From Chloroflexota bacterium (GTDB lineage Bacteria > Chloroflexota > Anaerolineae > Anaerolineales > Anaerolineaceae), in NCBI GenBank assembly GCA_029777225.1, contig JAKOSR010000181.1:1-9954 (forward strand): 9,954 bases of DNA. Reading direction: 5' to 3'. The position numbers and the translations under genes are program-made. Positions 1 to 6,540 of this stretch are shown one piece after another; positions within the stretch are counted from its first letter, which is position 1, and every line of letters starts with the position of its first letter. A model generated the notes under the pieces. The model made no database searches. It had not been told where the DNA came from and saw nothing but the letters and a program-made list of their open reading frames with translations.

Positions 1-807
1 ATTTTCCCGCTGCATATGTGGATTCCCATGCTGGGCAAGGAAAGCCACCCCTGGGTATACACATTCCTCTTGGGGATGTCTCAGACCATCCTGGTGGTCT
101 TTCTGCTGGTTTTCCTGGACCGCTACGCGTGGCTGAGGGGGCTGCCGGGGATGTTCCAATCATTGAGCCTGACTGGCGTTATCATGATTGCCGTTGGCGG
201 GGTATTCGCGGCGTTCCAAAAAGACCTGCGACGGGTGTTTGGGTATGTTTTCCTGGCGGAGACCGGTTACGCCGTTTTAGCCGTGGGGTTGAGCCAAAAG
301 GGCGGGCTGAATGACCTCGCGCTGCTGATGATGCCGCGCGCGTTGGGCTACTGGCTGTGGGGATATGCACTCTCAAACCTGCAGGAAAAGGGGCAGGGAA
401 ACCTGGCCGAATGGCCGGCGCTCGCCGGGGAATACCTGCGCAATCCATGGATCAGCGCCGCCCTCGTTTTCAGCCTGCTCAGCCTGAGTGGCACACCATT
501 GCTGGCGAGTTTCCCCGGTAAACGCTTGTTGTGGTTTTTGACGCCCACCCAGGGATTATCCCTGCTGGTTGGATTCGCGATGGGTGTGGGTGGAATGGTG
601 GTGTTCATCCTCCGGCTCATCCGGGTGTTAATCCAGGTTCCGGACGAGGAGACGTACGCTGACAAAGGGCCAGAATCCGTGGGCACACGCGTTCTGCTGA
701 TTGCCATGATGGCCCTCATGGCGTTACTGGGCACCTTCCCCTTCCTGGTGTTGCCATACTTTACTCAAATCTTTAGTCAATTCACGCAATTGTTACCCCT
801 CCCATAG
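1..807 (+). CDS. Proton-conducting membrane subunit, NuoN/NuoM-like (3' part, start outside window)
   Basis: This is the C-terminal 268 residues of a polytopic membrane protein of the complex I / Mrp antiporter-type family (Proton_antipo_M). Such subunits move protons across the cytoplasmic membrane, coupled to a quinone- or hydrogenase-type redox module. The frame is open from base 1 and reads IFPLHMWIP, the usual 'FP.H.WLP' signature at the start of a central helix, so the ATG at 16 is internal and the gene begins upstream. A second family hallmark, 'FQKDLRRVFGYVFLAETGY', resembles the 'QKDLKRLLAYSSIAH.GY' segment. Several hydrophobic helices follow, and the protein ends in a final helix near residues 225-260. 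The usual 'AP.P.SA' stretch after the WLP motif is replaced by 'KESHPWVYTFL', so this is a divergent member. It could be an ND2-like, ND4-like or hydrogenase-associated subunit; the sequence here does not decide. The TAG stop is followed at once by an in-frame TGA. Confidence 0.8.
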   Translation: MFPLHMWIPMLGKESHPWVYTFLLGMSQTILVVFLLVFLDRYAWLRGLPGMFQSLSLTGVIMIAVGGVFAAFQKDLRRVFGYVFLAETGYAVLAVGLSQKGGLNDLALLMMPRALGYWLWGYALSNLQEKGQGNLAEWPALAGEYLRNPWISAALVFSLLSLSGTPLLASFPGKRLLWFLTPTQGLSLLVGFAMGVGGMVVFILRLIRVLIQVPDEETYADKGPESVGTRVLLIAMMALMALLGTFPFLVLPYFTQIFSQFTQLLPLP

Positions 808-846
808 TGAAAAAGTACATCAAACCCGGCCGAACTGGTTTATAGG

Positions 847-893
847 TATAATCACAAGCACGAATTTTTACAATAATATCCCCCTAAAAGGTG
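847..893 (+). promoter_or_regulatory. Possible promoter (-10) and ribosome binding site for the coiled-coil gene
   Basis: The 90-base gap 808-897 is AT-rich compared with its surroundings. It has a perfect TATAAT at 847-852, but no recognisable -35 hexamer at 16-18 bases spacing, so the promoter call is tentative. A purine-rich ribosome binding site, AAAAGGTG at 886-893, sits 4 bases before the ATG at 898 and fixes that start. If the -10 box is real, transcription would begin near 859 and give a leader of about 40 bases. It would be the main promoter for the gene run down to 6495, because later gaps are very short. I found no convincing intrinsic terminator for the upstream gene here. Confidence 0.35.
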
Positions 894-897
894 AAAC

Positions 898-2088
898 ATG
901 GACGAACTTGCTGGATTGGAACAACTTGAGAAGCGCGTAGAGTGGCTCGATAACGAACGCCGTAATGACAAGACCAACCTTGCTTCCTTACAAAACCGCC
1001 TGACCACGCTGGAAAGCGACAACATGACCCTGCGTAAACAAATCAAGGACCAGGACGTGGTCATTTCAAAGCTCACTAGCCAGGTTAGCGGGCTGGACAA
1101 ATATGACAACCGGATTGATCGGCTGAATATCGACCTCACCAAGCAAATTCGCGAAGTGAACGAACGGGCTGACCAAAACCTGGGTGAGAGCGTCAAGCGC
1201 CTGAAACTGGATGTGGAAGCAATCAAGAAATCCGTGGCAGACATATTCCCCTTTACGGAACAGTTTGACCCGATTCGCAACGAATTGAAGGCATACAAGT
1301 TGGAGGATTCCAGGCTGGCGCGTTTAATTGAAGAACTCAAGGTCAAAATCCAGGACGTAGGTCGCTTTGACGAGGATTACCGCCGCTCGTTGCACCTGTT
1401 GGAAGAAAACCGGCGCCAGGAAGCCAAACGGCTGACAGACTTGCAGGGTGAAGTGGCCGCTGTTCGCAAGCGCGTGGAGGAAACCCGCAATCGGTTTGAC
1501 AGCTTCACGGACAGCTTCCGGACGTTGGATATGCGCATTGCCGAGCTGCAGACCTACGAACGCGACCGCAAGGAAGCCCAACTGGAATTTACTGAAAAAG
1601 TGAATAATGCCCTGATGGACAAGGAAAAAACCTTCAAAACCTGGGAAAAACGCTTTGATGACATCCAAAAGGTGAATGTGGACCTCAGCACCCAAATGCA
1701 GGACCTCGAACAAATCCGGCAGAGCGTTTCCAAGTCTTTGGGCGGTGTGGATGAAGTCACCCAGAAGTTTGAACGGCGCATCAACGAAATCAGCGAAGTG
1801 CAACGGCTGAATGACGAGCGCTTCCGCCAGGAATGGACGGTTTTCAAAGCCGACGACCTGAAGCGCTGGACCAATTACATGCTTTCGCAGGAAGAACTGG
1901 CGCGGGACTCCCACCAGGAGATGTCCGCGGCCAAACAACAGCTGGAAGCTTTGAATGACGTGACTCTGCGTACGCGGGACGAGCTGGAGAGGCTGCGCAG
2001 GGAGACCGTTAAGCATGTGCAGTCCATCCTGGTGGCCTACCAGGAGTCCATCCAAAGCATTGCTCCCCTGCTGGACAAAAAGGCGTAA
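898..2088 (+). CDS. Cytoplasmic long coiled-coil protein of unknown function
   Basis: This 396-residue protein is not one I recognise. It is almost entirely alpha-helical and heptad-like, rich in Glu, Lys, Arg, Leu, Asp and Gln. There is an N-terminal leucine-heptad segment (about residues 5-70, LEQLEKRVEWLDNE onward), a short break around 'DIFPFTEQFDP' (about 115-125), and then further coiled coil to about residue 380. It has no signal peptide, no hydrophobic segment and no cysteine, so it is expected to stay in the cytoplasm as an elongated oligomer. The start is supported by AAAAGGTG just upstream. It ends 8 bases before selB, so the two are very probably co-transcribed and possibly translationally coupled. 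SMC-like or structural roles are possible from composition alone, but there is no ATP-binding motif, and similarity to other coiled-coil proteins would be compositional. Function is left open. Confidence 0.85.
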   Translation: MDELAGLEQLEKRVEWLDNERRNDKTNLASLQNRLTTLESDNMTLRKQIKDQDVVISKLTSQVSGLDKYDNRIDRLNIDLTKQIREVNERADQNLGESVKRLKLDVEAIKKSVADIFPFTEQFDPIRNELKAYKLEDSRLARLIEELKVKIQDVGRFDEDYRRSLHLLEENRRQEAKRLTDLQGEVAAVRKRVEETRNRFDSFTDSFRTLDMRIAELQTYERDRKEAQLEFTEKVNNALMDKEKTFKTWEKRFDDIQKVNVDLSTQMQDLEQIRQSVSKSLGGVDEVTQKFERRINEISEVQRLNDERFRQEWTVFKADDLKRWTNYMLSQEELARDSHQEMSAAKQQLEALNDVTLRTRDELERLRRETVKHVQSILVAYQESIQSIAPLLDKKA

Positions 2089-2096
2089 CTGACGCC

Positions 2097-3992
2097 ATGC
2101 ACATTGTCGGCACTGCCGGGCACGTTGACCACGGCAAATCCACCCTCGTCGCCGCGCTGACCGGCACGCACCCAGACCGGTTGAAGGAAGAAATCGACCG
2201 GGAGATGACCATTGACCTCGGTTTTGCTTCGATGACCCTGCCAAACGGCGAGACGGTCGGCATTATCGACGTACCCGGCCACCGCGATTTCATCGGCAAC
2301 ATGCTTTCAGGCATTGGAGGGATAGACGCCGTGCTGCTGGTCATCGCGGCGGACGAGGGGGTTTCAGCGCAGACCAGGGAACACCTGGCCATCATCGATT
2401 TGCTTGAAATCGAACGCGGCGTGGTGGTTTTGACCAAGACCGACCTCGCCCCGGACCCTGACTGGCTGGACCTGGTGGAAATGGAAGCCAGGGAAATACT
2501 GCAGGGCACCTCGCTGGCTGAGGCCCCGGTGGCGCGCGTTTCAGCCAAAACGGGCGCTGGATTACCAGAACTGGTGAGCACGCTCCAGGGCATTTTGGCG
2601 CAAACACCGCCCAAACGCGACCTGGGCAGGCCGCGGCTGCCCGTGGACCGCGTGTTCACGTTGACAGGCTTTGGGACAGTGGTGACGGGCACGTTGCTGG
2701 ATGGCAGCTTCACGGTGGGGGATGTAGGGGTGTGCCTGCCGGCCGGGCTGGGGGGCAGGGTGCGCGGCTTGCAGAACCACAAGCACAAATTGCAGAAAAT
2801 TCAACCGGGGTTCCGCACGGCGATGAACATCAATGGCATCGACAAGGATGATATTCACCGCGGGGATGTGGTTGCCCTGCCCAACATGTATACGCCGACC
2901 CACCTGCTTGACGCGCACATCCGCGTGCTGGCGGACGCGGGCATCAGCCTTAAACATAATATGGCGGTGAGCCTGTTTATCAGCGCGGCGGAAGTGCCCG
3001 CGCGTTTGCGGCTGTTGGGGACGAACCTGTTGGAACCAGGCCAAAGCGGCTTCGTGCAGTTGCGGACGGAGGAACCGGTGGTGGCCGAACAGGGAGATCA
3101 TCTCATCCTGCGCCTGCCTTCACCATCGGCAACGCTGGGCGGTGGGGTTGTGCTGGACGCCCATCCCACGAAGGTCTACCGGCGCTTTGATGAGCGCGCG
3201 CTGAAGCAGCTTGAAACACGCCGCGCGGGTAAATCCGCTGACCTGGTGCTGCAGGCCCTGGGCGCGATTGGAATGGCCTCGCAGAAAGCCTTGCTGGCCC
3301 GGGTGAGCCTTCCGCAGGCGCAAGTTTTGGAAATCCTGGAGCAGCTCAGGTTGGAGCACGCGGTGACGCTGGTTAGGGATGACAAAAACCCTGACAAGAA
3401 AACCTGGATGGATAGCGGAAGCTGGGCAAAGCTGCGTGAGAGCCTCTTGAGGGCACTGCAGCAGCACCACGCGGACTTCCCATTCAAAAAGGGGATGCCC
3501 AGGGAACAACTGAGGGCACTGACCAAGCTCAACCAGGATCTATTTGAATCTCTTTTAACCCGCATGGAGAAAGACGGGGAGATAAGCACAGAGGGCGTTT
3601 TGGCCTGGCTGTCAAACCACCAGGTACGGTTGAGCGAGGCGGAGCAAGCCAAGGCAGACCCTGTTTTACTGCAATTCAGCCAAGCTCCCTACGCGCCACC
3701 GTCAATTGCCGAAGTGGAAGCCAGCCTGGGCGAGGACCTGTTGGAAGGGCTGGTTGGGTCAGGGCAGCTGGTGCGCCTGAACGACCAGGTGCTGCTCTCA
3801 ATGGCTGCCTTTGATGCCATGAAAAACTGGGTGGCGGAAAAAATCAACACGAGTGGCAGCGTAAGCCTGGCGGAGGTGCGTGATCACTATGAGACGAGCC
3901 GGAAATATGCCGCGGCGCTGCTCGAATACCTGGATGAAATTGGATTTACGGCACGCAGGGGTGACATCCGCGTGTTAAGGATAGTAAAATGA
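2097..3992 (+). CDS. selB: Selenocysteine-specific elongation factor SelB
   Basis: A 631-residue translational GTPase that delivers Sec-tRNA(Sec) to ribosomes at recoded codons marked by a SECIS hairpin. All G motifs are present: GHVDHGKS (residues 8-15), MTID in switch I (37-40), DVPGH (58-62), TKTD (113-116) and SAKTG (149-153). EF-Tu-like beta-barrel domains follow from about residue 175 (LPVDRVFTLTGFGTVVTGTL). The C-terminal third is the SelB-specific winged-helix array. Its last repeat carries the hallmark 'TSRKYAAALLEYLDEIG' then 'R.GD.RVL' (about residues 600-628), the part that grips SECIS RNA. Length matches the family (about 610-640). The residue before MTID is Glu rather than the Gly of E. 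coli, a variant I believe is common in this phylum. The gene follows the coiled-coil gene by 8 bases, and its own ribosome site is weak, suggesting coupling. No selA, selD or tRNA-Sec gene lies in the window, so use of selenocysteine is inferred only. Confidence 0.93.
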   Translation: MHIVGTAGHVDHGKSTLVAALTGTHPDRLKEEIDREMTIDLGFASMTLPNGETVGIIDVPGHRDFIGNMLSGIGGIDAVLLVIAADEGVSAQTREHLAIIDLLEIERGVVVLTKTDLAPDPDWLDLVEMEAREILQGTSLAEAPVARVSAKTGAGLPELVSTLQGILAQTPPKRDLGRPRLPVDRVFTLTGFGTVVTGTLLDGSFTVGDVGVCLPAGLGGRVRGLQNHKHKLQKIQPGFRTAMNINGIDKDDIHRGDVVALPNMYTPTHLLDAHIRVLADAGISLKHNMAVSLFISAAEVPARLRLLGTNLLEPGQSGFVQLRTEEPVVAEQGDHLILRLPSPSATLGGGVVLDAHPTKVYRRFDERALKQLETRRAGKSADLVLQALGAIGMASQKALLARVSLPQAQVLEILEQLRLEHAVTLVRDDKNPDKKTWMDSGSWAKLRESLLRALQQHHADFPFKKGMPREQLRALTKLNQDLFESLLTRMEKDGEISTEGVLAWLSNHQVRLSEAEQAKADPVLLQFSQAPYAPPSIAEVEASLGEDLLEGLVGSGQLVRLNDQVLLSMAAFDAMKNWVAEKINTSGSVSLAEVRDHYETSRKYAAALLEYLDEIGFTARRGDIRVLRIVK

Positions 3993-4026
3993 TAGGGAAG
4001 AACTCACCAGAGAAAAAGGAGAAGAA

Positions 4027-4965
4027 ATGACCTGGAAGATTTTAGTCACAGACGGACTTGAGAAGGAAGGGAAAAGCATCCTCGAAGAGGTGGCGGAAGT
4101 TGCTGACAAAAAAGGGATTGAGGCCCCGGAATTGCTGGAGATTATCCCGGAGTATCATGCCATCATCGTGCGTGGACGCACCAAGGTTAACCGAGCCGTG
4201 CTTGAGGCCGGTAAAAAACTCAAGGTCGTCGGCCGGATGGGTGTTGGGATTGACAACATCGATGTGACCGCGGCGAAGGAGCTGGGAATCACCGTGGTGA
4301 ACTGCGCTGTCGCGACTTCGGAAGCGGTGGCAGAACTGGCGATGGGTTTCCTCTTTGGACTGGCGCGTGAGATACCGCGCGGGGACGAAACCATGAAAAC
4401 CGAAAAGTTCTCCAAGAAAGAACTGAGTGGCATTGAGCTGATGGGTAAAACGCTTGGCATCGTGGGCTTTGGGAATATCGGCCGGTTGTTGGGTAAATAT
4501 GCCGCCGCGATGGGCATGAAGATTCTGGCCTACGATGAGTACCGGGACGCGGCCTACATCCACAATGCCGGCGCGGAACCTGCGACCCTGGACGAGCTGC
4601 TCGCGACCTCTGACTTCATCAGCTTCCATCTGCCTTTGACTCCTGAGTCCAAGTACATGATTAGTGACGCCGCGTTTGCCAAGATGAAGGATGGGGTCCG
4701 CATTGTTGATGCCGCGCGGGGTGGAATTATTGAAGAAGCTGCCCTGCTGCGCGCCTTGGAATCGGGCAAGGTAGCCGGAGCCGCCCTGGACGTGTTTGAA
4801 AAAGAGCCCCCCGTGGACTGGACGCTCATCAAACACCCGAAAGTCATCGCGACGCCACATGTCGGCGCCCAAACCGAGGAAGCCCAATTACGCGCCGCCG
4901 TGGACATTTCAACCGAAGTGCTGAACGCGCTTAACGACCAGCCACTGCGCTGGAAGATTTGCTAA
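4027..4965 (+). CDS. D-3-phosphoglycerate dehydrogenase-like D-2-hydroxyacid dehydrogenase
   Basis: A 312-residue NAD-dependent D-2-hydroxyacid dehydrogenase, closest in style to SerA, which oxidises 3-phosphoglycerate to 3-phosphohydroxypyruvate in serine biosynthesis. The Rossmann glycine motif is GFGNIG (residues 147-152), with Asp170 at the end of the second strand, which suggests NAD over NADP. The catalytic triad is visible: Arg231 in DAARGG, Glu260 in DVFEKEP and His278 in TPHVGAQT. The substrate-side loop 'GRMGVGIDNID' (69-79) is also typical. It stops right after the catalytic domains, so it is the short type without a C-terminal ACT or ASB regulatory domain; serine feedback through ACT is therefore not expected. 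The start is set by a strong AAAAAGGAG site about 5 bases upstream. It lies 34 bases after selB. Serine is the precursor of selenocysteine on tRNA(Sec), so a link with selB is imaginable but unproven. Glycerate or other hydroxyacid dehydrogenase activity is the alternative. Confidence 0.88.
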   Translation: MTWKILVTDGLEKEGKSILEEVAEVADKKGIEAPELLEIIPEYHAIIVRGRTKVNRAVLEAGKKLKVVGRMGVGIDNIDVTAAKELGITVVNCAVATSEAVAELAMGFLFGLAREIPRGDETMKTEKFSKKELSGIELMGKTLGIVGFGNIGRLLGKYAAAMGMKILAYDEYRDAAYIHNAGAEPATLDELLATSDFISFHLPLTPESKYMISDAAFAKMKDGVRIVDAARGGIIEEAALLRALESGKVAGAALDVFEKEPPVDWTLIKHPKVIATPHVGAQTEEAQLRAAVDISTEVLNALNDQPLRWKIC

Positions 4966-4986
4966 GGTATATAGGACTCGCGGTCA

Positions 4987-5658
4987 ATGGGAACCGAGCA
5001 GAAACTTCAAGAGTTACGTTTACGCGAACAAGAAATAGCCACCCTGGGGGGGGTCCAGGCTCTGCTTGACTGGGACCAGCAGGTGAACATGCCGGTTGGA
5101 GGCGCGGAAGACCGCGCCAACCACATGGCAATAATTGGCAGTATTTTGCACGACCGCTCGACGTCGCCGGAGCTGGGGCAGTTGATAGCTGATGTGGCAG
5201 CCGACATCCCCGACCTGGAGGCTGATGACCCCATCGCGCGGGAAGTGAAGGTGGCCAAGCGCGATTACGACCACGCTACGCGCATCCCCAAGGAAAAGAT
5301 GATTGCGTTCATCATGACCACCAGTGCGGCACACGAGGCCTGGGTGAAAGCCAGAAGGGAGAACGATTTCCCCTTCTTCCAACCGCACCTTGAGCACATC
5401 GTGGAATTACTGCGGGAGATTGCTGAGCTTTTCAAGCCCTACGACCACCCGTATGACGCACTGTTGGACCAGTATGAGCCTGGGATGAAAACGGCCGAGG
5501 TGCAAGCGATTTTTAGCGCGCTGCGCCCGAGACAGGTGGAGCTGCTCAACAAAATCGCGAATTCTGAGCAAGTGGATAACCAATTCATCAAGCAGCTGTA
5601 CGATTTTGACCTGCAGCGCAAGATGAGCGAGTACGTCAGCCGGCTTTTTGGCTATTAG
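4987..5658 (+). CDS. M32 metallocarboxypeptidase (Taq type), N-terminal part up to an in-frame UAG
   Basis: This is the N-terminal half of a thermostable carboxypeptidase 1 / Taq-type enzyme (peptidase family M32), a zinc enzyme that removes C-terminal residues from peptides in the cytoplasm. It is the helical half that forms one side of the substrate groove: it opens with 'LQELRLREQEIATLGGVQALLDWDQQVNMP', a stretch typical of M32 proteins, and continues with 'FPFFQPHLEHIVELLREIAE' and 'YDALLDQYEPGM'. Translation stops at TAG 5656-5658 after 'VSRLFGY', exactly where family members continue with 'D...GR.D...HPF'. The rest of the enzyme follows in the same frame from 5659. This part alone has no zinc ligands and cannot be active. 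The start is 21 bases after the dehydrogenase stop, with only a weak AGGA about 12 bases upstream, so it is probably read from the same transcript. Confidence 0.85.
   Translation: MGTEQKLQELRLREQEIATLGGVQALLDWDQQVNMPVGGAEDRANHMAIIGSILHDRSTSPELGQLIADVAADIPDLEADDPIAREVKVAKRDYDHATRIPKEKMIAFIMTTSAAHEAWVKARRENDFPFFQPHLEHIVELLREIAELFKPYDHPYDALLDQYEPGMKTAEVQAIFSALRPRQVELLNKIANSEQVDNQFIKQLYDFDLQRKMSEYVSRLFGY
5656..5658 (+). other. In-frame UAG codon inside the M32 carboxypeptidase reading frame
   Basis: The TAG is codon 224 of a continuous frame running from 4987 to 6495. Upstream codons give 'LFGY', downstream codons give 'MDHGRIDLAPHPFTT', and together these align with the M32 family pattern 'GFD...GRLD...HPF'. 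The stop takes the place of the residue after GY/GF, usually Asp as I recall the family. There is no frame change, duplication or insertion around it. The next codon is ATG. Asp codons need two base changes to become TAG, while Glu, Gln, Lys, Tyr, Trp, Ser or Leu codons need one. The site lies 11 codons before HPF and 42 before HETGH. Confidence 0.8.
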
Positions 5659-6495
5659 ATGGACCACGGCCGAATCGACCTGGCACCCCACCCGTTTACC
5701 ACAAACTTTGGGCATGGCGATGTACGCATGACCACTCGGTTCCTGGATGATGATGGCATGTCATCCCTGTTTAGCACGATGCACGAAACTGGCCACGCCT
5801 TGTATGACCAGGGAATCAGCCCCAAATACCAAGGTACGAGCCTGGGCCATGCAGTTTCTTCGGGAACCCATGAATCGCAAAGCCGGCTCTGGGAGAACCT
5901 GGTGGGCAGGTCCCGCGAATTTTGGCGGTTTGCCTACCCCACCATGGGCATGTTATTCCCTGCCCAACTGGGAAACGTGGACCTTGAGCATTTCTACCGC
6001 GGGATTAACCGGGTGGAGCCCAGTTTCATCCGCGTGGAGGCCGACGAAGCCACCTACAACATGCACATCATCCTGAGGATGGAATTGGAAATCGGCCTGA
6101 TTGAAGGCTCACTGGCCACACGCGATTTACCTGAAGTCTGGAACAGCAAGATGAAGGAATACCTGGGCATCACGCCTGAAAATGACAGCGTTGGCGTGCT
6201 GCAGGATGTGCACTGGTCTGGCGGCATGATTGGCTACTTCCCGACCTACGCACTTGGCAATCTCATCTCCGCCCAACTTTGGCACAAGATGACCAGCGAC
6301 CACCCGGGGATCCCGGAGCAAATGGCCACGGGGCATTTTGAGACCATTTTGGGGTGGTTGCGCGAGAATATCCACCAGCATGGCAGCCGGTACGACTCGA
6401 TGGATTTGGTCCAACGGGTGACCGGGGAACGTTTGAACGCGGATTATTACATCGAATACCTGACCGGGAAGTATAAAGAAATCTACCGGTTCTAG
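5659..6495 (+). CDS. M32 metallocarboxypeptidase (Taq type), C-terminal catalytic part
   Basis: This 278-residue stretch holds the catalytic core of the M32 carboxypeptidase, in the same frame as the upstream half. All signature motifs are intact, numbered on the joined protein: HPF (235-237), DVRMTT (245-250), the zinc site HETGH (266-270), the third ligand in HESQSR (295-300), IRVEADEATYN (348-358), QDVHW (396-400) and YFPTY (407-411). Joined length with the first half is 502 codons, as expected for the family. The ATG at 5659 directly follows the stop, and no good ribosome binding site precedes it, so separate synthesis would need stop-start reinitiation. The lack of any further stop or frameshift shows that the downstream half is either still under selection or only very recently disabled. 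It ends 12 bases before a strong terminator hairpin. Confidence 0.85.
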   Translation: MDHGRIDLAPHPFTTNFGHGDVRMTTRFLDDDGMSSLFSTMHETGHALYDQGISPKYQGTSLGHAVSSGTHESQSRLWENLVGRSREFWRFAYPTMGMLFPAQLGNVDLEHFYRGINRVEPSFIRVEADEATYNMHIILRMELEIGLIEGSLATRDLPEVWNSKMKEYLGITPENDSVGVLQDVHWSGGMIGYFPTYALGNLISAQLWHKMTSDHPGIPEQMATGHFETILGWLRENIHQHGSRYDSMDLVQRVTGERLNADYYIEYLTGKYKEIYRF

Positions 6496-6507
6496 GCTTA
6501 AACGAAC

Positions 6508-6540
6508 GCGCCCTGCTGAACGGCAGGGCGCTTGTTTTTA
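6508..6540 (+). terminator. Intrinsic terminator between convergent genes
   Basis: A 9-bp perfect GC-rich stem (arms 6508-6516 and 6523-6531, GCGCCCTGC against GCAGGGCGC) with a 6-base loop is followed on the + strand by TTGTTTTT (6532-6539). This ends the carboxypeptidase transcript. The minus-strand L,D-transpeptidase stop codon (6538-6540) sits in the same T-tract, so the hairpin also lies just beyond that gene. On the minus strand the run after the stem (GTTCGTTTAAG) is less U-rich, so termination that way is probably weaker. Confidence 0.9.

Noticed and set aside
805..810. TAG-TGA tandem stop as evidence that UAG is read through in this organism
   Set aside because: A single case; the carboxypeptidase ends in TAG with no nearby in-frame backup stop, which argues the opposite.
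821..846. Terminator for the membrane subunit gene (AAACC...GGTTT)
   Set aside because: The stem is only about 5 bp with no U-tract; too weak to call.
1324..2244. Long minus-strand open frame opposite the coiled-coil gene and selB
   Set aside because: It has low-complexity, shadow-like composition, runs antisense across two well-supported genes, and shows no domain.
4042..4887. 281-codon minus-strand open frame opposite the dehydrogenase
   Set aside because: It mirrors a gene with a full catalytic triad and nucleotide-binding motif; it is a consequence of GC-rich codon usage.
5659..5710. SECIS- or PYLIS-like hairpin just after the UAG
   Set aside because: By eye I could not form a stable stem close to the stop codon, and the bases fit ordinary M32 coding sequence.
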